Below, piece by piece: positions 34,686 through 47,470 of a stretch of 64,000 nucleotides of DNA (its first letter is position 1; each line of letters opens with the position of its first letter). Source of the stretch: Viscum album. Lineage: Eukaryota > Streptophyta > Magnoliopsida > Santalales > Viscaceae. Under the pieces are notes generated by a model, which saw only the letters and a program-made list of their open reading frames with translations, did no database searches and had not been told where the DNA came from. The position numbers were made by a program, and so were the translations under genes. The stretch lies in NCBI GenBank assembly GCA_963277665.1, contig OY728128.1:1861562988-1861626987 (forward strand). The letters run 5' to 3'.

Positions 34686-37431
34686 TGTAATATACTAGAA
34701 ATGACATATAATTTTTTTAATTTATATGTATTTATTTCGAGACCAGACACTTTAAAGGAAACTGATTCTAAGGCCTATTGAGCACTAAATAGAATTTTGA
34801 TCTTTTTTTATGTTCATTTAAGTAAACGCGTGACCAGGTTTTTCTAACTTTTAAACCATTGCTCAGATAAAAAATATGAGGGAAACATTGAACTCATAAT
34901 GGATGGATTCATCTTGAATGGTCCTAACCTCGACTGGTGTGTGTCGAGGGAAAAGTAATTGTTTGTAATTTGTAAAGGAAAACCGAAAAATAAAATAAAC
35001 TTGTTTATTTTATTTTTTAGAATTTTCAAAGCATTGTAGCTCAACTGTTTTCGAACCTAACCAAAATGAATATTCTATTTCATAAATGAAACAACATAAC
35101 TATGTCGCAATAGAATGTAACAAAAACACCGTGATAGATTTATCTATTAATGAGATAACACATTCAGGAATCAAATGTGGAATTTTGTCTGACAAACCTA
35201 CAGTGAAAATCCTCTCTAATAATAAATGAATAATGCTGATGAATAACTAATTAATTTAACGCACCTCGAATAATGGAATTGGGATGTGAAAAAAACCAAT
35301 GGAACTTGAACCCCCATGCATCGACCAATTCAAAAAGGACAAACAATGAGGTAAATGTGGTTTCTGTTTTAGGATTCCCCATTCTTTACTCTAAACGATG
35401 AACATAGATCAACCCATGAATAAGTTTATCCATTGTTTTCTCATTCTTGTGGTAAGGTGATTTGATTAGGGTTCTGTTCTAGGATTATTAATTATTTTGT
35501 TATAGAATTACAATTGTATATCCCATGTTTTTAAACCTCTAATGCAGAGGGGGAAGTCCGACAGAAACAAGGACCAAGCCCCTCTACGTTAAGCGTTTTT
35601 GTGAGTTCTTTGTGGCTACATCCTTGATATGGAGGCAAGGATGATTTTATGACATTACATAGAAGATGGAATCCCTTAGAGGTTGTAGTCACAAGTGATG
35701 CGAAGAACGAACCAGTAGAACGGACCCTGTAGTCTGCAGAAGAAGACACCGGCTCACCAGCACCAGCAGCGACGACCATGGGTAGGGGGTGGTGGGGCAT
35801 GATGGCACACCGGAGTTGGTATCCATGGTGGGATAAAGATGCGGACAATTGGTAGGAGATGTAGAACTCTGTTCTGGTGGCTGGAGACATGGATGCGCCC
35901 CCTTGGCCATGTCGGTAGAGCAGTCCGCAACCGCGGGCTACAACATCTGGGGGCACGCGGTCTTCGAATGCGTGCTATGGGGGAACTGGTGGCCAGCTAT
36001 GCTGACCAAGTGGTGGCACACCAGGATACACCATGCGTCCATTAAAGTTGCGGGTATCCCCAATGATATGAGCCCGAGGAGACCGGTTTTCCGAGCGACC
36101 CGGTGGGCTGGACCCCCGACTCAACAGGGATGGGTCCAGTGAGGCCTAATGGGACTTGTCCACTAGCTAGAATGGACCAGGTTATGTTAGGTTATTTGAA
36201 CTAAATAGGGGCATATGGGGCCCTTGGTTCGGGTTTTTCGGGTTGGTATGACCGGTTCAAATCAGCCCTAGACACAACCAGCCCCTGTTTACAAAAACGC
36301 CACTAATTTACAAACTAAGAATCTGATTGGCGAGCCTTTGGCGGTGTTGGAACCCTCACAAAGAAGAAGATATTTTGCAAAATATATGTATAATTTCATG
36401 GATTTTGGTATACTATGAATGGATTGAGGATCAGTTCCCCATGAATCAAGGGAAATACTTGCAGAAACCCAACAGTTGGATGAGACATGAAGATTTTTGA
36501 CAAGTGTCCTTAGGTGAATTTGTTACGATGGCCTTGTGGGAAGTGGCTCTGTGTGACCTGGAAGGCCCACGATGGGGAGCGACTCTATGTGACCCAATTT
36601 ACCTATGATACTTGATAGGAGGAGTACCATACTATGGTTAAGGTGGGAAGCAACTCTATGTTACCTGAAATGCCCTTGGTGGGAAAAAACTCTATGTGAT
36701 CCATTATACCCATGGTACTCATCCAGGATGTGTACCACAACAATCCAAGGTTAGTGGGAAGTGGCTCAATGTGACATGACAGTCTCACAATACTCATAGA
36801 GTAGTATTTCTATAGCAGCCCAAGGTGTTCGATGATATGATTGATGATGTTACTTTCCTTACTATAGATTATACCTGGCATGTGCTATCATAATCGATGA
36901 TCTTTTTCTGTGATCAAACATCGTGGTCTGCATGTTGATTGATTTTGTTCATACATTTTTGGTTGGGGTTTTTATTTAGTATCTTGTTACTCAACCCTAC
37001 ACATGATTTTCTAGCATGTGTTGTATCTAGTGAAAATGACCATGGGATTAGCAGAGGACTTCGTGGCCCTGGACCCGGCTGTGCCCTGTGATATCAATCC
37101 AGCAGGACGTGCTTCTATAGATTTCTGGAGCTACAATATTCTTGCCCATCAGGAGGGGTTTTCAGTGAATGACATTTCATAGATCTTATACTTGATTTTT
37201 TTGCAGTTCCCTTTTATTGGGTTTTTATTTTGGTTATTTTACTTTTGGTTTTCCCTTTACACTCAGTGGGTTTTTAGTGGAAAGAATGTTTATAATTACA
37301 TATTTAGGATGTGGTTACATGTGAATACGTATAGGAACATTGGAAAATTCCTCTCACTTGCAGGTTGATACCTTTGGCTCTATTCTCCAACCCCTAGCCT
37401 TCAAAAGGTGGGTTTAGGGAATGTCACCACT
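34686..37431 (+). repeat. 3' LTR of Element 3
   Basis: It begins TGTAATATAC after the PPT and follows the 5' LTR to GAATGTCACCACT at 37419-37431, next to ATAGC. Beyond that, CGAGCC...CATAAAACA to 37460 could still be LTR, matching the TGAGCC...CATGACCA part before the PBS in the 5' copy. The end therefore lies between 37431 and 37460. The two LTRs are visibly diverged, with many substitutions and small indels, which implies an old insertion. Confidence 0.82.
36530..36800. repeat. Alternating 36/73-bp tandem repeat in the Element 3 3' LTR
   Basis: The GTGAC landmark recurs near 36553, 36589, 36660, 36696 and 36771, steps of 36, 71, 36 and 75. This reproduces the short-long alternation of the 5' LTR, so the array was present before insertion. 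Confidence 0.65.
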
Positions 37432-37436
37432 ATAGC
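37432..37436. other. Candidate target-site duplication, right copy (ATAGC)
   Basis: Matches 27007-27011. It is flush with the last LTR base if the 3' LTR ends at 37431. A five-base match found within a few dozen positions is only weak evidence on its own. Confidence 0.42.
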
Positions 37437-37831
37437 TACCCGAGCCTTTTTCATAAAACATTTCATGATTTTAAGAAAAATTAATCATCATAGTAGAAGC
37501 CATGGATTGATATGTCTAGTGTCTTAGAAGACTAGGTATACACAACATAAAACATAGGGCTAAAAACATCTTTATTTAATATCCATAAAGAGCTTCTATC
37601 TTCCTTTGAGCTCTTACATCTGCATAGGCTGCCCTGGGGAACACATGAACAAAGGGATGAGCTAAAAAGCCCAGTAAGGGAATGAACATAAGGATACATC
37701 TCAATAAAATGAGTTAAGCAGCATGAAAAAATGATATCCAAAGCATGAAACTTATAATATCATTTAATATAAGCATGGGATAATATAAACATGGAATCAT
37801 ATAAATGTGGGAGAATCATAAAACATTTTTT

Positions 37832-37913
37832 AGTACGGGTCAAGGCTAACTGCCAATCCCGTTTCCCATTTCAGTATCGGTCACGGCTAACCGCCAATCC
37901 CATTTCACATCGC
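37832..37913. repeat. 41-bp tandem duplication
   Basis: AGTACGGGTCAAGGCTAAC at 37832 recurs as AGTATCGGTCACGGCTAAC at 37873. Both are followed by a GCCAATCCC string and a CATTTC-like end. This is two units, 41 bp apart. Confidence 0.75.
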
Positions 37914-40240
37914 ATCTCATGAGAGTTATCCTTACCCAATGCATTGGAGCGCTATCTAGGTACACCCATCACAACATTTTCATGAATATTATTTCCACAT
38001 AAATATTCTTACCACATATATAATCATTCAGAATCAACTATACATAAACATAAGGGTACCCATGGAAGGAATTGGGCACCACGATCCGGACATAAGACAT
38101 AACCAATGGGCGTATCATGAAAGTGTCCATGTAAGGAATGAATTAGAAAATACATTGACGTTCATAGGGTAAAATAGGCATATAACATGGTATGTGGTGT
38201 CAAACATAAGTGACAACATCTGATAAATGTATTTTAGATACATTAGCATTAAAACATTTTTTTGCGGTTTTAAAGAAACTACTATAGAGATTTTAAAATA
38301 ATAAAGAAGGCATTTATTTATGTAAAACCAGAATTGAAACATGAATCTTTTCATAATAAAAATACAGAATTTAAAAAGATAATGGTTTCTTAAAATAGAA
38401 GATAGAGTGCACTTTAAGTTGGGTAAAAGTTCAGGAAGTTCCTTTAAAAGGAGTGTGCTTATTGGGAAGTATCGAAGAGAGATTCACTTAAAAGAATGTA
38501 TATCCTCGAAAGAGAATGAGAGATGGATCATGGAACATGAGTTTGGAGCATATAGACGGAATTTTTAACTTCTAAATAAAATAAAATACAACCACATTTT
38601 GGTAAAAAGAAAGATAGATCAACCCGAAGGAATAAAAGAAGTTTGGGTAGAGTCCATCATGGTTTATTGGCATGATATCAAGTGTAACTAAGACGGCTTG
38701 ATGAGAGAGAAAAGGGGTTTATAGTCACTTATAAAACATTAGGGCTGTCTGGGGAATGGGTATAAACCTATACCGTCACATGGTATTACAAAAAAAGGCA
38801 TAGCATAGAGAACAATCTTGATTAAGAGTGAAAAGGGAAGGATCCCTTACCTTAAATCCGTTGGTGTTCTCCACTTTTTATTAAAGACCTGAATAAAAAA
38901 ATTAGGCTTATTAATTAATAATTATAGAACCTATTATATATTCAATTTATTTATTATAACCTTTAGTTCATTCAAATCCTTTTTGATTAGTTAAAAGGTT
39001 CAATTTCATTGTTCGAGCTCGTTTGTTTACTTGGCTTTAAAAGATCAGTTCACTTATATTCAATTTTGGATTATATGCAAGATGAAAGTGCTTGTCCAGA
39101 TTTGAAGTTATATTCTTCAGTTAATATCCCTGAGATTACATGGTTTTAATTTTAAATAGGTTACTTATAGTGAAGTCTAATTATTATATATATAACCATA
39201 GTGATAACCATTTTTGTTAATCGGTGGATTTGATTATAAAGAATGTGGTATGGTTTATAACATAATTCAATTTGTACCAAAGGATTACAGAAAAAAAATA
39301 GGATATATTACATATATAATAATATGTTTCAACCATAACAAAAATGGTTTCATGACCAGAATTAAAGATAATAATAGGAATTGATAAACGGTTGTCCTTG
39401 AATGTGCTAAATTTGCATAACTCAAACGGTGCTTTTATTTCTCTCAAATAAAATTGTGGGGAAAGGAGAGAAGACAATGAAATATACCACTACTATGAAG
39501 ACATTACAATACATGTGTGTTAATATATTTATCATACTATTATGGTGAAAGTAGGTGAGAAAAAAAGATAAAAAATAATAGAACGTAAATGAAAAGAAGA
39601 AATTGGGAAGAAGATTTTACCTCTTGAGACTTCCTCATTTGAGAACCTCTTAAGGGGAGAGGTTTCGATATTTTGAGGAGACATAGAGATTTTGGACGTG
39701 GGGGAGGAACTTATGGAGATATTTGGACAGAATAATGTCAAGACACAAGGATTTTGAGGAGTGGAGAGAAGAGGGAGTGAAGGGGGGTTTTATAGTGGAG
39801 GAGAGGATGGATTTCATAATATTATAATCATTAATTTATTATTTCGTCACAAGAAAAGGAATAGTATGTTTTCCATTACCAATAATAGTAAATGAGTAAT
39901 GTGAATTCGAACCATGGGTGGTGACATCATCCATGATGCTAGAAATATTCTATTTAGGTTATAATGTTTATATACAATAAATTACAGTATTTTACTATTA
40001 ATAAAAAAATCAAGTAATTTAGAAAAATCACAAAATTCCACCTGGACCATTTTTCGACATTTAGAATCTAAAAATGAAGTCGATTTTTCAAAAATAATTT
40101 CCTAAATATTATTATTTTAATATTTAATTAAAATCATAATTTATTATCAAAAACCAGTTTTAAATCCCTCATTAAGTTATTCAAAAAATATAGTTATATC
40201 ATACTTCCAACTTGAATATTAATTTTATACCACCATAGGT

Positions 40241-40320
40241 GAGGTTACTATTCATTAGGGTATATAAATATTCATAAGGGTATGTTACTATTTATAAGGG
40301 TTGGTTACTATTCAATGAAA
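40241..40320. repeat. 20-bp tandem repeat (GTTACTATTCATAAGGGT type)
   Basis: Four units start near 40241, 40261, 40281 and 40301. The unit type, built on TACTATTCA, is common in plant LTRs. It lies about 200 bp before the LTR end at 40522. Confidence 0.75.
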
Positions 40321-40522
40321 TTTATTTTTATTTTATTAGACTCTGAAAAACATGTTGAACAGAACCGTGAATGTCAGATTTTCAAAATTCCAAACACAAA
40401 AGTGAAACAATTATTTTTAAAGGTCACTTAGAACATAGTAATCCATTATGTTGTGTTTTCTTGTGATTTTATGACATACTTATGAGAAGGGAGTTTCCAT
40501 TGAAAAACATTGGGTCGTTACA

Positions 40523-41209
40523 ACTACATGGGCCCCAAGGGATGGGTTGTGAAAATTACTATCGTATGTTTTCATTTATTTTTTAATAGAAGTTCTGTAG
40601 TAATGTACATTCTGGTTTCACGAGGTGCATGAGAAGTATTTTTATTCTAAACAGACATTGAATTGAAGGTTGGAATCAATTTAGATGTGTCACACACATA
40701 CAAATATATATATAGTGTGTGGAACATTGATTTGTATGTGTTCATCGATGGATGTGTGGATTTTATGAGGCACGTTGGTATTCATGAATCGATGTGATGT
40801 GGGTTACTTGTGGTTCATGGAACCAAGAATTCATGAAAATCTATTGAGATGTGGGATCATTGATAGTGGCATGGGGTGGGCATCATAGGAGATGTGTTAC
40901 TTTAAGGGTGTTTGATCTGAGATGGGTATGATGTGAGAACTCGACGAGGTACGAGTGTGATGTTGCATTATAAGTGGATTTTTGAGTCTGGATGGTGGGG
41001 AGTCCATGGAACATTAGTTTTATTTGATTTTTGGGTCTGTAGTAAATTGGGTAGGTAATTCATAAGTGGGTAGTTCATTGAGGTAGTTTACCTTTGACAG
41101 GATGACTGGGGTATAACATGCATTTTTTTATTCAAGATGGGCATTTTATGTTCCTTCAATGGGGGGGTTTTCAATAGATCAAGGAAAATCTATGTTAAGG
41201 AGGGGAGGA
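40523..41209 (+). other. Short non-coding retroelement interior ending in a polypurine tract
   Basis: It starts after the LTR end and begins with ACATGGGCCCCAAGG and GGATGGGTTGTGA, which match the segment before the PBS in Element 3 (ACATGAGCCCTAGGGG, GGGTCATGA, near 29790-29815). It ends with the purine run TTAAGGAGGGGAGGA at 41195-41209, a clear PPT, directly before a family M LTR. Between these are about 600 bp of non-coding sequence with stops in all frames. This is probably a deleted or non-autonomous interior. Confidence 0.55.
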
Positions 41210-43816
41210 TGTAATGTTACACAATTTCTGAGTGGGTCAAATTCCTTTCACTTTAATAATTTTTAGAGCCTATTGGTTGGATGAACACTTTTCTTGATCA
41301 TCAGATGTTAATTTTAGGAGTTTCTTGGACCAATGTAATTGGTTTTAGATGGTTTCTAACAATATGAAAGTTCCTCAGAATTAATGGCATGGTTAGAGAA
41401 AAGTTTTTTAGCTATCTATAATGGGGAATAAGGTTTTGATAAACCGTGTGACCTGTTAGGGAAAACTGTGTGGCCTAACTTCTGCATTGGACAAGGTTTG
41501 AAAAACTGTGCTAATAGGAATGCATGATTAGGTGAAACCTCTACAGTTTTTAGAAGAGGTGATTCACACAATTTTCACATGGTTTAGGAAACCATGTCGG
41601 AAAACCATGTGAGGTGATCCCTTTGTAATTTGTGTTTCACACAGTTTTCAAACAGTTAGCCAAAACGTATGAGGAAACTATGAGACATAACTATCCCCCA
41701 CATTAATAGAAAAAATTACCAATTTCAATTTCTCTTTTTGCATCTTCTCCTACTCTTTTCTCATCCTTCCCCAGTAAACAGTATAGGGTAACCGTCATTC
41801 TCCTCCTCCTCCTCCTCATGGTTCTGAGCTTGTTTCACCATCTAAACATCATTCTTCAATCCTCCTAGTGTTTTGGATTCGTGTCATTACGATCTTAAGT
41901 CCCAATTATTGTCATTTACTTTTTCTTACCTCATAGATAAATATATATATTTGATCCGATTTAACCTATTTATGGGTTTTTATACAAAAATTTTATTCAT
42001 TCTGAATCATCTTGATGTGGGGGATTAGAATGGATGTGTGGTAGTAAACCAACCTGAGGTAGGTGGTTCTTATCTTTCTCATAAAATTTCTCATATTTTG
42101 GGGGTATGAAATTAGGTGTTCAATTGATTAGTATCTCAGAAACCCTAATTTATTAACTCCTTTACAATAAAATAAATGATAGACCATATGGTGTCACTCT
42201 ATGAATGAACTAGCCATTGTGTCCATGAATGGCCAGTTTATAGGGCTTGAGATCCCTATGGATGTTAGGTTGGGTGTGTTTATTTATAAAATTTAACTGT
42301 TTTAATTATATAAATTTCATTTGAGTTCAATGGTACATGGTTTGATTCCCCAAGGATTGAGATGATGATAATCATTATTGTTATGGTGGTGTGATAACGA
42401 TATTGGGATTAGTCTAGATATTTTGGGTGATGTTGATCACTGGTTGGGTGATGCGTTCGACAAATTGAGCTGATGAGGTTGTTTGGATATGTGCATTGCT
42501 CGAATGATTTGAGATAGTGTTGAACATCTTGTTGAGTGATGTGGTCATAGGAGATCAATGGGACGAGATGATGAGGATTCATGACTTATTTGGTGATTTC
42601 TACTCTCCCATATCGGATAATACATCATTAGGAGTAGTGTAAAAACATAGGGGACAAATATTATGAAGTGGCATTGCCTTATTATATGAGTAGAAGCCAC
42701 TATTAGATGAGGAATAAGTAGATTTTGGGAGGTGATTTCTTTATATATCCACACGTATTGTAAGGGACAATAGGTTAGCAGTGTTGAGATCAATGGGTGG
42801 GATGAGGATTGCCTTGTATTGAGCCTATGGGCCTTGAATAATTAGACGACAACAAGTGTTGTGATTCAGACATCAGGTTTTGAACCAATGAATATTCTTT
42901 TGTGATGGGGTCTGAGGGACTAGGTATTTATCTGGGTGTGAACTTAGGATGCTAGTTATATAATTTTTGGAATGATGTGATGAGTTACAAATTATAGGAG
43001 AACTAGAGGGTTCACATAGAGTGATTTTCATCAGGGGTGCCCAAGTTTTACACTAAGCATTATGTCCAAGACCGTTATAGTGGTGTTGGATGAAGAATAT
43101 GAGTTTATTAATTACAGATATTGATACCAAGGGAATAATATTAATTATTTTGACGTGAATTTTATATTTTATTTATTTTAACCATACTCCTACTGATTCA
43201 TAGATGTAAGATAGGAACACATTGGGATATGCCAACTGATATTCCTTCTCAAACCCTACACAGGCCCTTCAGGACATGTGTAGAATTTATAGATTTTAAT
43301 TCATTAAAAGGATAAGGCTCAGGAGTATGATCTTATTGATTGAGTTTGCATGGGATGAAAGGTAAGGGTCAACGGGGTTCTCTCTCAGTTAGGGTTTCCT
43401 TTTTTATCATTCTATATTAGCATGCTATTATTTGTATATATTTAGGTCATCCATGGATGACACTCATTTTTCATTATCTTATATTAAATGTCTTCAATTC
43501 ATGTTTTATACAAATTGTATTCTGTGATGATGTATTCTTTATAGGAATGTTGAGATTTATTATTATTTTTGTTTTTATTTTTTCCTTCTATGCTTTCATC
43601 ATGGGTTGGTAACTAGTCTAGTGTGTTTTTGTCCTCCTTTTCCTCTGATATATATATATATATATTGATAAATACCATTGTTATATTTACCTACAGAGGT
43701 TATGTTTTCCACACTATCCCCTATTACATCCTCATTGCTAGTTGATAGAATTTGTAATATGGGGAGGAGTTCTTAATCCCTAGTTGAACCTTTCCCGTAC
43801 AACCATTTGGGTTACT
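41210..43816 (+). repeat. Family M LTR, copy 2
   Basis: It starts TGTAATGTTACACA directly after the PPT and ends near TTTGGGTTACT at 43806. It is similar to 9690-12282 throughout, and both are about 2.6 kb. As in copy 1 it contains many short AAACCATGT or AAACTGTGT variants (41440-41680). A pyrimidine-rich promoter-like stretch with a (TCC)n microsatellite follows at 41800-41817. The PPT makes this a 3' LTR. The open frame at 42545-42793 (minus) has no recognisable domain. Confidence 0.65.
41798..41817. repeat. (TCC)n microsatellite
   Basis: Six consecutive TCC/CTC triplets lie inside the family M LTR, in the region corresponding to the pyrimidine-rich leader of copy 1. Copy 1 has only CCTCCTG here, so the expansion is specific to copy 2. 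Confidence 0.8.
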
Positions 43817-45269
43817 AAAAAGGTTATTGAACAACATGGTTTCATAATAATATCATTAGAATAATCATAATCATTATAGGGAAAGGAATTGTATGGATAA
43901 AATATATTATATCAATATTAATTCATAAGTAATATAAAAGTATGTAATTTCATATTGAAAATGATTTTTAAATATCTCATAGAACATTTTGTGAGGAAAA
44001 TAACATTTTAACATTGAAAATAAGCATTTTAAATCTAAATATTCATAGAACATTTAAAAAGTCCTTTTAATTTTAAAAAAAATTTCAAACATATAAAGGG
44101 ATATTTAAACCATTTATTTATTATAATGTTGGTAAATACCATTCATGTCATATATTTTAAAATGATGATTTCTTTTTTATTTTTGGTAAAATCCAAAAGT
44201 GCTTTTTTAGAAAATTAAATGACTATTCCTTTTAAAATGAATTTCAAAATTAATAATGGATGAAAAAATATTTAATAAGTCATTGGATAATAGTAAAAAT
44301 ACATTCATTGAAGCATATTTTAAAACCTATACATTGAAGGAAAATAGTTCTTGATTGAAGAGAGAAATAAATTTGGTTTTTTCTTAAAAACATTTTTTTT
44401 CGTGAGTACATGATGAGGGAAAAATGATTTTAATCATGTATATTCCTGAAATAAAAACATGATAAGGAAATAAAATAGTTTATTAAGAGTTATATAATTA
44501 TGTATCATCATTGGAAACATATATTAAACTACCCATTAAATAATGAGATTGTAACACTCATCCTTTTGGACTATGTAATATTTTGAATTGGAATAACCAT
44601 GAAATAAAGAAACTTATGTGGATATAAATATTCCATAATATCATGACAATAATTATAAAATATAAGAATTGGTTGTATATATTCCATATAAATTAATAAT
44701 GTGTTTTCTATAGCCTCTATCTCACCAAAATAAATGTGAGATGAAAATACCTTACCACTTCAGAAAATTTTGGATAATAAAATGATTTAATTAATAACAT
44801 CAGATACAACATAAAAATTAGGGATGGAAGAATATTCATGATATAACATGTTAATGCCTATGTATATACATAATACAAAATAAAATTCTATTGAATATGG
44901 AATATGTCTTCTAGAAATAAAAGGGAGACTAGAAATCCCCTACCTTAAGCATTGAATTCCATCATGTACATTAAAAAACATTCTTTAATAAAAAATATAT
45001 TTTTTATAAATCTATTATAAAATCATAATAATATGTACTATACCATTTATTATTTAATTATTACCATTTATTACCCTTTTATTACAATTCTTTACCTAAC
45101 TATAATTTAGGTTAGTAATTGCTTCATTTTTTCATGTATTGTTAGGATTGTTATTTTTTTGGCCCTTTAAAATTGATTATCATTAAATAATTTAAATAAA
45201 AATAATCAATTTATAAAAATAATATATTTTTATATATGTATTTAAAACAACTAATTAATGTTAGAAATA

Positions 45270-45720
45270 GAAAATGAACCAGACCATTCATGGAGATGAC
45301 ATGATGTATGTACACATGAACGTTGTATCCATTTTCTCAAATGATGAAATGAATGAAAGATAAGTAATATATTACCCCTAAAGAAATATTTTTATTTCAT
45401 ATTTTTCATATAATTTCATTAAACCTTTACTTATTAACTTCTCTAAAAATTATGAGTGAACAACGAATCACATCGCTTCGTGGGGAGGTAGTATGCCACA
45501 CACAAGAGTAACATTATTATATTCCCCTAAAATGGATGGTAAGACGGTGTTTTTGATTATATAATTCCTGAAATATAAAAATTTAATAAAAAAAAGACAC
45601 ACACACATATATATATGTTTAATCTATCTCTATATATATCCATGAGATTTTGTGTGAGAAAAATAATTACATAGTTTCGCCAGTCGGTAGTCTGTCTTAC
45701 ACACGGTAAACATTTTATTT
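45270..45720 (-). repeat. Triple-core module (fragment at 43.8-47.5 kb)
   Basis: Cores are near 45299 (TTCATGGAGATGACATGATG), 45489 (CGTGGGGAGGTAGTATGCC) and 45687 (CCAGTCGGTAGTCTG), steps of 190 and 198 bp. In the first, TTCATG and CATGAA flank the core and can pair. A fourth, weaker string (GACCAGTAGCTACTGACC) lies at 45943, but its spacing does not fit. Confidence 0.68.
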
Positions 45721-46046
45721 TCCCACTTGATGGAATACGTGATAGGTTTAGGTCATTCTGTAATCATAATAGAATATAAGTAAATAATAGATAAATGTTT
45801 TTATATATCGAATTTTATATTTCAATGATTAATGATGTATAATACGTATTAAAAAAAAGAGTATACTGATGATAATTACATTCTCCAAGAAAAACCTCCT
45901 TTGGATCTCTTATTTAGGTACTTTGGATTTGTTTTTTGGGAAGACCAGTAGCTACTGACCAATGGTAAATATTATGGGGAGATATTTTTGAATTGTTTTA
46001 TATATCCAATTTTTTAAAGAGGTTTGAAGAAGATATCAGAGGTAGG

Positions 46047-46058
46047 GACCTTTTATAA
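46047..46058 (-). promoter_or_regulatory. Minus-strand TATA-like box
   Basis: The minus strand reads TTATAAAAGGTC, nearly identical to TTATAAAAGGCC in the Element 2 3' LTR and at a corresponding distance upstream of the triple cores. This supports the minus orientation of the fragment. Confidence 0.55.
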
Positions 46059-47470
46059 TTGATGAAGAGTGTCATTTTTTTAAATACCCAAAATAATTCA
46101 ATAATGGGATGTCACACTCACCACAAGTGAGTAAAAAATTGATAATTAGAGTATTTAAGGGATTATATGATTTATACAAACCTCCATCCAAAATAAATTA
46201 CAAGTTTTAAAAAATTTTATTCTTTATTATTTAAGTTTACATAATTTTAATTTTTTTCTCCATGGTGACTAGTTTATTATTTATTTACATTGGTAATTTA
46301 TCCGTTCATCATAAAATTAAAATGGATCATACTATATAATATGAAAAGAATGATAATAAATTTTACATAAAAATTATTAAATTAAATTAAATTTTATTTG
46401 GAAGATTAATATTAACATAAGCACATGCAACATGAAAAACCAAGTTTTAACCTTAACTATAGTAATTAATTTTTTTACTATTCCTTGTGATTAAAAAATA
46501 AATGAAACTTTTTAAAAATTAATAATTATTTTTATTCTATATAAGTAATACATATTTTCAAATTAAATTTATACAAGTGGAGGAATTTAATTGTTAATTA
46601 AACTCTCAAATGTGGTGAGAACAGATTTTCAAGGAAAATCATCTCAAACGTATTAATGTTATATATATATGTAGATTCAATATAAAATTGATTTAAATTA
46701 CCAAAATAGTAATAATTATTATATAATTGAGATAATTTTACTTTAAATTTTCATTATCACACTAGCTATATTTGGAAATACATTAAATGAAATTGCAGTT
46801 TTTTAATAAAATCAATATTTTTTACTATTAATTAAAAATTAATCATTTTTGAAATTTTTCCAAATTTTTAAAAAAATATTATTATGACATTTAGACTTAA
46901 AAAATGATTTTTTGTAACAATTTATAAAAAATCTGAAAAATATTTTTCATACTTTTTTTCCAAAAGTAATAAAAATAAATTTGTGAAAAAATTGTATTTT
47001 TGAAGAATAATGAAACATTATAAAAATTTTCAAATTTATTTATAATTATATATTATTTATCCAAATACATTATAAATAATAAAAAATTTTATTATTCAAA
47101 TTCATGACATGAAATTAAACTACTAGGTTATAATGGCCTTGTTTAAATAATATTAATAATGTATCAGAGTTGGTTATAACTTGACATTACACATAACACA
47201 TGCTATCAATGTAATTAAATTTATTGGAAAAAATTATTCCCAAAATTATCAGGTAGTTAAAAAATGAATTATTATATACATTTATGTATATTTATTTTTG
47301 TTCCTGAATTGATTGGAAATTCATGCTTCAATTTTTATTTCTGCATTTTCAAATAGTCATTTTTAAGGTGTTGTGAAGAATTAAAGAATTTATAAAAAGA
47401 AACTATGGATGAGAATTGGATAATTGAAATTATGTGTATGAAATTATATAGATATGTAATATATATTTTA

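Larger units (their letters stand above)
27012..37431 (+). mobile_element. Element 3: decayed chromovirus-type Ty3/gypsy retrotransposon
   Basis: A complete but dead element. In order it has a 5' LTR (from 27012), an initiator-Met PBS (29821), gag, protease, RT, RNase H, integrase, a C-terminal chromodomain remnant, a PPT (34670-34685) and a 3' LTR (from 34686). Domain order RT-RNase H-integrase defines Ty3/gypsy. The end of pol, with a VHNVFHVSQL block followed by a chromodomain-like segment, points to the chromoviruses, probably near the Tekay/Del clade. Every coding part carries stops, many explained by C-to-T changes. It appears to sit inside older repeats. Confidence 0.9.
37437..40522 (-). 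repeat. LTR-like fragment, mostly minus-oriented, ending GGGTCGTTACA on the plus strand
   Basis: The GGGATGAGCTAAAAAGCCC motif at 37654 and CCCTTACCTTA at 38845 also occur, in this order, in the family K copies (1613 and 3480; the second also at 44939 and 62503). That places at least 37500-38900 as a distant minus-strand LTR of this type. The last part ends GGGTCGTTACA at 40512-40522, a typical plus-strand LTR end, so two LTR pieces may be joined here. Open frames at 38115-38354, 39217-39477 and 39532-39741 have no recognisable domain. A break point between the pieces could not be placed. Confidence 0.45.
43817..47470 (-). repeat. Family K LTR fragment, minus strand
   Basis: It corresponds to about 2350-6000 of the Element 1 LTR with a nearly constant offset of about 41460. 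Landmarks are the CCCTACCTTAAG motif at 44938, the triple cores at 45299, 45489 and 45687, CTTAACTATAGTAATTAATT at 46440, and GGTTATAATGGCC...AATAATATTAATA at 47127. The part nearest the LTR end is missing, where the family M LTR lies. The minus-strand TATA-like box is at 46047-46058. It holds no gene. Confidence 0.65.

Noticed and set aside
45943..45962. Fourth core of the triple module (GACCAGTAGCTACTGACC)
   Set aside because: It is a good palindrome, but it lies about 260 bp from the third core, not about 195, and no other copy has a fourth core.
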